This document shows positions 10,736-16,162 of a stretch of DNA of 16,162 bases, piece by piece. The position numbers were made by a program, and so were the translations under genes. Source of the DNA: DASPTB01 sp035623615 (GTDB taxonomy: Bacteria > Actinomycetota > UBA4738). Under the pieces are notes generated by a model, which searched no databases, was not told where the DNA came from, and saw only the letters and a program-made list of their open reading frames with translations. Numbering within the stretch: position 1 is the first letter of the stretch; each line of letters begins with the position of its first letter. Where the stretch lies: NCBI GenBank assembly GCA_035623615.1, contig DASPTB010000144.1:1-16162 (forward strand), in the 5' to 3' direction.

Positions 10736-12000
10736 TGAAGCAGCTGCTCTACGTGTGCCTCGACGGGCTCGGCGACGACCCCAACCCGGAGTTCGGCGGT
10801 CGCACCCCGCTCGAGGCGGCACACACGCCTGTGTTGGATTCGCTTGCGCGGCAAGGATCTCAGGGCCTCGTGTGGACCGTCGGCAAGGACGTCGCGCCCG
10901 AGTCCGACATCGCCGTGTTCGCGATTCTCGGCTACGACCCCCGGCTCGAGCACCCCGGTCGCGGGGTGCTCGAGGCCCTCGGGTCGGCAATGGAGTTCCG
11001 CGACGGCGACCTCGCGCTCCGCGTCAACTTCGCGACGCGCGAGGGCGACCAGATCGTCGACCGCCGCGTCGGCCGCGACCTTCCGAGCGAGGACGCTCGC
11101 GCGCTCGCGGCCGAGGTCAACGACGGCGTGACCCTGCCGGACGCGACGTTCGAGTTGCGGGCCACCGTCGAGCACCGCGGGGCGCTCGTCGTCCGTTCCT
11201 CGGCGGGCCCGCTCTCGGCGGAGGTCGGCAACACCGATCCCGCGTACGCCAAGGAGGGGCCGCTCGGCGTCGCCCTGGAGACCTTCGAGAGCACCGTCGC
11301 CAGCAGCGAGCCGATGGACGAGACAGACGGGGCACGCCGGGCGGCCGATCTCGTGAACCGGTTCACCGAGGAATCGGCGCGGGTCCTGGACGACTCCGAG
11401 GTGAACGCGCGCCGCCGTTCGGAAGGCCGCCTGCCCGCCAACCTGATCCTGTCCCGCGACGCCGGCGACCACGTCCCCCACCTCACGCCGATCAAGGACC
11501 GGTTCGGCCCGTCGTGGGGTTGCTTCGTCGAGATGCCCGTGGAGCGGGGGATCGCGATGGTGCTGGGGATGTCCCCGGTGGACGCGCCCACGGGGATCCC
11601 GCGGCGAGATCAGTACGCGGCGTGGTCCGCGCTCGCTGCCGACGCCCTTGGCGGCTACGACGCCCTCTACATCCACATCAAGGGCCCGGACGTCCCGGCC
11701 CACGACGGCAGGTGTCTCGACAAGATGGAGGTCTGTGAGGACATCGACTCGGCGTTCTTCGGCGAGCTCCTCCCGTCGATCGACCTCGACCGGGTCGTCG
11801 TGGCCGTCACCGCCGACCATTCCACGTCCTGCATCCGAAAGGCGCACACCGCCGACCCGGTCCCGCTGCTGCTCGCCGGGGGTGGGGTCCCATCCGACGC
11901 ATCGGAGACCTTCGGCGAGCGGGCGGCCGGGCGCGGCTCCCTGGGCTCCATGATGGGGGTCGAGATCCTCCCGAGCGTGACGCGGCTTCTGAGGGATTGA
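10735..12000 (+). CDS. apgM: Cofactor-independent phosphoglycerate mutase, archaeal type
   Basis: It interconverts 3- and 2-phosphoglycerate without 2,3-bisphosphoglycerate, following pgk in glycolysis. The protein has 421 residues, typical of the ApgM branch of the alkaline phosphatase superfamily and shorter than the GpmI type (about 510). Metal-binding and catalytic elements can be read: D10 in CLDGLGD, GRTPLEAAHTPVLD, the probable phosphoserine nucleophile S57 in APESDIAVFAILGYDP, D319 and H323 in KGPDVPAHDG, and D361/H362 in TADHSTSC, followed by DPVPLLLAGG. From memory, relatives usually have Gly rather than Ala before HDG; that comparison is unchecked. The ATG overlaps the tpiA stop by one base (TGATG), so it is surely coupled. 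It extends the operon to 2-phosphoglycerate; enolase is not in the window. A phosphopentomutase-like member of the superfamily is a less likely alternative. Confidence 0.92.
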   Translation: MKQLLYVCLDGLGDDPNPEFGGRTPLEAAHTPVLDSLARQGSQGLVWTVGKDVAPESDIAVFAILGYDPRLEHPGRGVLEALGSAMEFRDGDLALRVNFATREGDQIVDRRVGRDLPSEDARALAAEVNDGVTLPDATFELRATVEHRGALVVRSSAGPLSAEVGNTDPAYAKEGPLGVALETFESTVASSEPMDETDGARRAADLVNRFTEESARVLDDSEVNARRRSEGRLPANLILSRDAGDHVPHLTPIKDRFGPSWGCFVEMPVERGIAMVLGMSPVDAPTGIPRRDQYAAWSALAADALGGYDALYIHIKGPDVPAHDGRCLDKMEVCEDIDSAFFGELLPSIDLDRVVVAVTADHSTSCIRKAHTADPVPLLLAGGGVPSDASETFGERAAGRGSLGSMMGVEILPSVTRLLRD

Positions 12001-12016
12001 TACCGCTTGACCCGCC

Positions 12017-12044
12017 TTGTGCTTTGCCCGCTCATCGTTAAGAT
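12017..12044 (+). promoter_or_regulatory. Possible promoter of the ABC transporter operon
   Basis: TTGTGC (12017-12022) and TAAGAT (12039-12044) are separated by 16 bp in the 76-bp gap between apgM and the permease gene. The -35 match is weak (only TTG), and the -10 fits the TAnRAT form seen elsewhere in the window. No terminator hairpin is evident between apgM and this site, so read-through from the glycolysis operon is possible. Confidence 0.4.
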
Positions 12045-12060
12045 GTGTCCGATCATGCTC

Positions 12061-12067
12061 GCGGAGG
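12061..12067 (+). promoter_or_regulatory. Shine-Dalgarno that fixes the permease C start
   Basis: GCGGAGG ends 9 nt before ATG 12077, which favours that start over the in-frame TTG at 12017. The longer version would add a Cys/Arg-rich 20-residue stretch unlike any permease N-terminus. Confidence 0.65.
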
Positions 12068-12076
12068 CCTAGAGGG

Positions 12077-13150
12077 ATGGCGCAAGTAGGGACTATCCCG
12101 CAGCAGACCGGCGCGCCCGCTGAAGGGGGAGGCGAGGACGGCGCCGGAGCCGTCGTCGGACGGACTCCGTGGGAACTCTTCTGGCGCAGGTTCCGAAGGG
12201 ACAAGTTCGCCATCGGCGGGGCGATCTTCATCATCCTGCTCGTGCTCATGGCGATCTGCGCCCCGCTGATCAGCCACCTGACGGGCCACGGGCCCGACGA
12301 GCTCTTCCCCTTCACCGGGCTCGACCAGTACGGACTTCCACTCGGGCCGAGCAAGCACTTCTGGTTCGGCGTCGACTCCCAGGGCCACGACCTGTTCGTT
12401 CGGGTGATGTACGGGGCGCGCACTTCGCTCTTCGTGGCGCTCTTCGCCACCGGCCTGGAGGTCGTCGTCGGCACCATCCTGGGCGTGGCCGCCGGCTTCT
12501 ACCGCGGCAAGGTCGACACTGTCATCTCGCGCATCATGGACATCGTCCTCTCGCTGCCGGTGTTGCTGCTGGCGCTGGGCCTCGTCTCGGCCTGTGGGTT
12601 CAGCAACAACGGGTGCCTCGGCGGCCTGATCAAGCCGGGCCTGCTCCTCGTGAGCTACGTGATCGGTCTGTTCTCCTGGCCCTACATCGCGAGGATCGTC
12701 CGTGGCCAGGTGCTCTCCGTTCGCGAGAAGGAGTTCATCGAGGCGGCCCGAGCGGGCGGTGCCGGAGACTTCCGCATCATGTGGCGGGAGGTCATGCCGA
12801 ACCTGGTCGCCCCCCTGGTCGTCTACTCGACGCTGATCATCCCGACGAACGTCCTGTTCGAGGCGACGCTCTCCTATCTCGGAATCGGGGTTCCCGCCAC
12901 GACGCCGTCGTGGGGCGGGCAGCTTTCGGACGCAAGCCAGATCTTCAACGTTGCCTGGTGGACCATGTTCTTCCCGGGGATGTTCCTCCTCGGGACCACG
13001 CTCGCGTTCAACATGGTCGGGGACGGCATGCGAGACGCCCTCGATCCGAAGACGGCGGCCCTCTCGTATAAGAAACAGAGCGGCCGCAAGCAGCGCAAAC
13101 GGGCTGAGGCGGCGGCAGTCGAGCCGACGGCCACCCAGGCCGCGGCTTGA
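12077..13150 (+). CDS. Peptide/nickel-type ABC transporter permease, DppC/OppC family
   Basis: This is one of two membrane subunits of a family 5 ABC importer, which forms the channel with its DppB-like partner. It has 357 residues. A flexible Gly/Ala-rich N-terminus precedes the OppC_N-type segment PWELFWRRFRRDKFA (31-45) and the first membrane helix (about 45-65). An extracytoplasmic loop with FGVDSQGHDLFVRVMYGART (97-116) is a family hallmark. More membrane helices follow, and the cytoplasmic EAA loop that docks the ATPase is at E222-A223-A224 with MWREVMPN. The GVPATTPSWG motif and the DGMRDALDPK ending are also typical. A basic Ala-rich tail follows. The substrate could be peptides or other small solutes; sequence alone does not decide. 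It is the first gene of the transporter set, ahead of the binding protein, which is not the common order. Confidence 0.93.
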   Translation: MAQVGTIPQQTGAPAEGGGEDGAGAVVGRTPWELFWRRFRRDKFAIGGAIFIILLVLMAICAPLISHLTGHGPDELFPFTGLDQYGLPLGPSKHFWFGVDSQGHDLFVRVMYGARTSLFVALFATGLEVVVGTILGVAAGFYRGKVDTVISRIMDIVLSLPVLLLALGLVSACGFSNNGCLGGLIKPGLLLVSYVIGLFSWPYIARIVRGQVLSVREKEFIEAARAGGAGDFRIMWREVMPNLVAPLVVYSTLIIPTNVLFEATLSYLGIGVPATTPSWGGQLSDASQIFNVAWWTMFFPGMFLLGTTLAFNMVGDGMRDALDPKTAALSYKKQSGRKQRKRAEAAAVEPTATQAAA

Positions 13151-13177
13151 GGACAGCGTCCGACTTGGGAAGGAAAG

Positions 13178-13185
13178 GGAGGGGG
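13178..13185 (+). promoter_or_regulatory. Shine-Dalgarno that fixes the binding protein start
   Basis: GGAGGGGG lies 6 nt before GTG 13192. It supports this start over the in-frame TTG at 13147, which would overlap the upstream permease stop and add 15 polar residues before the signal peptide. Confidence 0.65.
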
Positions 13186-13191
13186 AAACAG

Positions 13192-15117
13192 GTGAAGAGA
13201 CCGAGATTCGTTGGGGGCGTTCGCCTCCTGGCCGCCGCGGCGGTCGTTTCGATCGTGGCGGTAGCGTGCGGCGGGGGCGGCAGCGGCACCTCCTCCTCCT
13301 CGAGCTCCGTCCCGCCGAAGAAGGGCGGGACGCTCCAGCTCGCGACGAACCAGGACGTGTTCACTCACTGGGACCCGCAGCAGGAGTACTTCCAGGAGTC
13401 GTTCGCCTTCTTCCAGTGCTGCCTGCTACGGACTCTCATGACGTACAACGGGAAGCCGGCCTCCCAGGGCGGCAACCAGGTCTACCCCGACCTGGCGACG
13501 CAGAACCCGACGGTGTCGTCAGACGGTCTCACGTGGACGTTCCACATGAAGTCGGGCCTGCACTACTCGCCCCCGCTTCAGAGCGTCGAGATCACCTCGC
13601 CGGACATCGTCCGCGCCCTCATGCGTATCGGAGACCCGAACGTCCCGTCCGGTTACCCGTTCTACTACGACGTGATCCAGGGCTTCTCGGACTACTCCGC
13701 CGGCAAGGCCAAGACCATCTCGGGCCTGTCGACGCCGGACCCGCACACCTTGATCGTCACGCTCACCCAGCCCACCGGGGACCTGGGGTACCGGTTCGCG
13801 ATGCCTGCCACGGCCCCGATCCCCCCGAACCCATCCGACCCCAGCGCGCCGCTCGGCGTGGCACAGGGGCATGACACGAACTACGGCAGCTACATGGTCT
13901 CGTCGGGTCCCTACATGTGGGCCGGATCCGGTGACCTCGACTTCAGCAAGACGCCGTCGGCGCAGCCCACTCTGCCCGGACTTCAGGCCGGCAAGGAGTG
14001 GACGATGGTTCGCAACCCGTCCGACACGCAGGACCCGCTTCGCCCTGCCTACGTCGACGGGATCGACACGTCGGTCTCTCCGTCGGCCTCGCAGGCGGTC
14101 TTGGAGAAGGAGGTCACCGCCGGCACGATCGACAACGTCATCGAGAACGGTGTGCTCCCGGCGACGCTCCGGCAGTACCAGACCACGCCGAACCTCAAGA
14201 GCCACCTGTTCATCAACCCGAGCGCGGGCAACTACTACGTCGCGATGAACCTCGGGACGCCGCCCTTCGACGACATCCACGTCCGCAAAGCCGTGGAGTA
14301 TGCGATCGACAAGGCGGCCATCCAGCGCATCCAAGGCGGACCGATCGCATGGCCGATCGCGACGCACTGGGTGCCGAACTCGCTGCTCACGCTCTCGAAC
14401 GGCGTCCAGGTCCTGAAGAACTACGACCCCTACAAGACGCCGAGCGAGCAGGGCGCCGACACCTCGGGTGGGCTCCAGTTGGCGAAGGCCGAGATGGCAC
14501 AGTCGAAGTACGGCGACTCGAGCGGTATGTGCACCGCATCGGCGTGCAAGAACGTGCTGACGCTCGGAGGCAACACAGGAACCCAGCCGGCGTTCAACAG
14601 CGAGATCCAGCAGAACCTGGCGAAGATCGGCATCCAGCTGAACCTCAAGCAGCTGAACGGATCCGCCATCTACGCCAAGCTGCTCGACCCCTCGAGCCAG
14701 ATCCCGCTGGCGCTGAGCCCCGGTTGGCTCCAGGACTACCCGGACGCGTTCACCTTCTTCTACCTGACGATGTACGGGCCGAACATCTCGGCGCAGGCCA
14801 ACTACAACGAGTCCATGGTCGGCGCGACGCCCGCGATGATGAAGAAGTTCGGCTACTCGATCACGAGTGTGCCGAGCATGGACGCGCAGATCCAAAAGTG
14901 CATGCCGCTCACGGGAGACGCTCGTATCAACTGCTGGGCGGATGCGGATAAATACCTGATGGAACAGATCGCGGCGGTGGTGCCGCTCAACTTCACCAAC
15001 ACGGTGAATATCACCGGTCCGCGGGTGACGAACTACGTGTACAACGAGTTCGCCAGTGGAATGTCGATGGACAAGATCGCCCTGAACGGCGGCACGTCGT
15101 CGTCGCCGTCGGGGTAG
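13192..15117 (+). CDS. ABC transporter substrate-binding lipoprotein, family 5 (DppA/OppA-like)
   Basis: This is the solute receptor of the importer, anchored on the outer face of the membrane. From GTG 13192 it has 641 residues, long for the family (usually 500-600). The signal peptide has MKRPRF, a hydrophobic core and C26 in VAVAC, followed by a Gly/Ser linker. The family 5 opening KKGGTLQLAT and the stretch SSDGLTWTFHMKSGLHYS are clear, as is FDDIHVRKAVEYAIDKAAI in the middle. The C-terminal part has VPLNFTNTVNITGPRV. Besides the lipid cysteine there are C76/C77, C447/C452 and C570/C581, which could form disulfides outside the cell. It follows the permease C gene by 41 bp and is separated from permease B by a strong hairpin. 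Peptide binding is the default guess; nickel, sugar or other ligands are possible in this family. Confidence 0.92.
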   Translation: MKRPRFVGGVRLLAAAAVVSIVAVACGGGGSGTSSSSSSVPPKKGGTLQLATNQDVFTHWDPQQEYFQESFAFFQCCLLRTLMTYNGKPASQGGNQVYPDLATQNPTVSSDGLTWTFHMKSGLHYSPPLQSVEITSPDIVRALMRIGDPNVPSGYPFYYDVIQGFSDYSAGKAKTISGLSTPDPHTLIVTLTQPTGDLGYRFAMPATAPIPPNPSDPSAPLGVAQGHDTNYGSYMVSSGPYMWAGSGDLDFSKTPSAQPTLPGLQAGKEWTMVRNPSDTQDPLRPAYVDGIDTSVSPSASQAVLEKEVTAGTIDNVIENGVLPATLRQYQTTPNLKSHLFINPSAGNYYVAMNLGTPPFDDIHVRKAVEYAIDKAAIQRIQGGPIAWPIATHWVPNSLLTLSNGVQVLKNYDPYKTPSEQGADTSGGLQLAKAEMAQSKYGDSSGMCTASACKNVLTLGGNTGTQPAFNSEIQQNLAKIGIQLNLKQLNGSAIYAKLLDPSSQIPLALSPGWLQDYPDAFTFFYLTMYGPNISAQANYNESMVGATPAMMKKFGYSITSVPSMDAQIQKCMPLTGDARINCWADADKYLMEQIAAVVPLNFTNTVNITGPRVTNYVYNEFASGMSMDKIALNGGTSSSPSG

Positions 15118-15141
15118 GAGGTATCGGGACGGAGGCATCAG

Positions 15142-15175
15142 GTGGGTGGGCCGCCTCGAGGGGCGGCCCACCCAC
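15142..15175 (+). terminator. Perfect 14-bp hairpin between binding protein and permease B genes
   Basis: GTGGGTGGGCCGCC (15142-15155) pairs perfectly with GGCGGCCCACCCAC (15162-15175) around a 6-nt loop, 24 bp after the binding protein stop and 36 bp before the next start. Only CTTT follows at 15181-15184, so it is not a classical terminator. In such operons it probably protects the 3' end of the binding protein message or partly terminates, so that receptor outnumbers permease. This role is inferred. Confidence 0.7.
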
Positions 15176-15211
15176 GAGCCCTTTCAAGAGTCGAGTGAAC
15201 CTGGGGAGCAC

Positions 15212-16162
15212 GTGGGACGCTACCTGATCCGCAGAACCCTCTTCGGGTTTCTGGTCTTGGTCGTCGTTTCGCTGTTCACGTTCATCGTCTTCGTGAAGCT
15301 CCCCACGCAGGACCCGGCGATCCGTCTGGCCGGCAAGCATCCGAGCCCCCAGGAGTTGGCGTTGATCCGTCACAACCTGGGCCTCGACCGCCCCGTCTGG
15401 GTTCAGTACTGGCACTTCGCCCGAGGGCTGATCCCGTGGCCGGGCTTCTTCCTCGACCCGAGGGTCTACTACTCCTGGTACAACACGATCCCGGTCCGGA
15501 CCGAGATCGTGCAGCGATTTCCGATCACACTGACCCTGACGATCGGCGCGACGATCTTGTGGCTGCTCATGGGGATTCCCATCGGGATCGTTTCAGCGAT
15601 CAAGCGGGGGAGCGCGATGGACCGAAGTGCGATGGTCCTGGCACTCATCGGGGTCTCGGCGCCGATCTTCTGGCTGTCCCTCGTCCTGCTCTACGTGTTC
15701 CACTTCGCGCTGCATATCGCGCCGCCGCCCGGGATCCCGGCCGGCGAGCCCCTGTGGAAGGCGATCATGAGCGGGGTGTTCGTCTTACCCTGGATCTCGC
15801 TCGCGGTCACCAACGCCGCCTTCTATTCGAGGATGGTCAGAGGCAACCTCCTCGAGACCATGAGCGAGGACTACATCCGCACCGCCCGGGCGAAGGGAAT
15901 CACCGAGCGAAGGGTCATCTACAAGCATGGCTTGCGCGGGGCGCTCACGCCGGTCGTCACGATGCTCGGGCTGGACGTGGCCTTCCTGCTGGGCGGCGCC
16001 ATCATCACCGAGTCGGTCTTTCAACTGCCGGGTCTCGGGCAGTACGCGCTCAACTCGCTGTACTCCGACGACTTCCCGGCGGTCATGGGGGTCACCATCG
16101 TCGGCGCGTTCTTCATCGTCGTCGCGAACCTCGTCGTGGACGTCGTCTACGCGTTCCTCGAC
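15212..16162 (+). CDS. Peptide/nickel-type ABC transporter permease, DppB/OppB family (3' end cut by window)
   Basis: This is the second membrane subunit of the importer. From GTG 15212 the frame stays open for 317 residues to the window edge, ending VYAFLD; family members usually continue with PR and a few more residues, so only about 5-15 are probably missing. The start is preceded by GGGGAG at 15203-15208. Residues 1-27 (MGRYLIRRTLFG and a membrane helix) are typical DppB. Then come IRHNLGLDRPVWVQYWHF (52-69), FPITLTLTIGA (103-113), a helix with PIGIVSAIKRG, and SAPIFWLSLVLLYVF. The EAA-type loop is EDYIRTARAKGI (219-230) with YKHGLRGALTPVV. The hallmark ITESVFQLPGLGQYAL follows at 265-280. 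The ATPase genes (dppD/dppF type) are not in view and would be expected downstream. Confidence 0.93.
   Translation, partial: MGRYLIRRTLFGFLVLVVVSLFTFIVFVKLPTQDPAIRLAGKHPSPQELALIRHNLGLDRPVWVQYWHFARGLIPWPGFFLDPRVYYSWYNTIPVRTEIVQRFPITLTLTIGATILWLLMGIPIGIVSAIKRGSAMDRSAMVLALIGVSAPIFWLSLVLLYVFHFALHIAPPPGIPAGEPLWKAIMSGVFVLPWISLAVTNAAFYSRMVRGNLLETMSEDYIRTARAKGITERRVIYKHGLRGALTPVVTMLGLDVAFLLGGAIITESVFQLPGLGQYALNSLYSDDFPAVMGVTIVGAFFIVVANLVVDVVYAFLD

Noticed and set aside
12007..12012. TTGACC as the -35 box of the transporter promoter
   Set aside because: It is 26 bp from TAAGAT, too far; TTGTGC at 16 bp is better placed though a poorer match.
13519..15171. Long minus-strand frame opposite the binding protein gene (550 codons)
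   Set aside because: It has the Arg/Val-rich look of an antisense shadow and no domain, and the sense strand is clearly coding.

Overview
This is a GC-rich (about two thirds by eye), densely packed, all-plus-strand segment of a bacterial chromosome, most likely from a poorly characterised member of the Actinomycetota. The pointers are the RapZ with an arginine in its P-loop (GLSGAGRS), the actinobacterial-looking uvrC-rapZ / gap-pgk-tpiA neighbourhood, frequent GTG and TTG starts, and TAnnnT boxes placed right against start codons. The class cannot be fixed from sequence reading alone. Every base from 31 onward is explained by eleven genes and short gaps; the longest gap is 122 bp, between rapZ and gap.

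Layout. (1) 31-2907 uvrA, nucleotide-excision-repair damage sensor. (2) 2970-4727 an unrecognised exported lipoprotein with a propeller-like repeat body and a C-terminal type 1 copper (cupredoxin) domain, lying between two repair genes. (3) 4804-6729 uvrC, the dual-incision nuclease, overlapping by 4 bp (4) 6726-7643 rapZ, a P-loop nucleotide-binding regulator. (5) 7766-12000 a tightly coupled lower-glycolysis operon, gap-pgk-tpiA-apgM, with junctions of -4, +4 and -1 bp. It takes triose phosphate to 2-phosphoglycerate, and the mutase is the archaeal-type cofactor-independent enzyme. (6) 12077 to the window end: a peptide-type ABC importer in the order permease C, binding lipoprotein, permease B. 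The last permease is cut by the window edge, and the ATPase genes presumably lie beyond it.

The window is mainly housekeeping. I see no CRISPR array, tRNA or rRNA, insertion sequence, phage module, toxin-antitoxin pair or defence system, and I do not claim a new system. The points worth a second look are: the copper lipoprotein between uvrA and uvrC; the absence of yvcK and whiA between rapZ and gap, where actinobacteria normally carry them; the archaeal-type mutase completing the gap-pgk-tpiA operon where secG often sits; a recurring TAnRAT box immediately before three starts that lack a Shine-Dalgarno, suggesting leaderless transcripts; and a perfect 14-bp hairpin between the binding protein and the downstream permease of the transporter.
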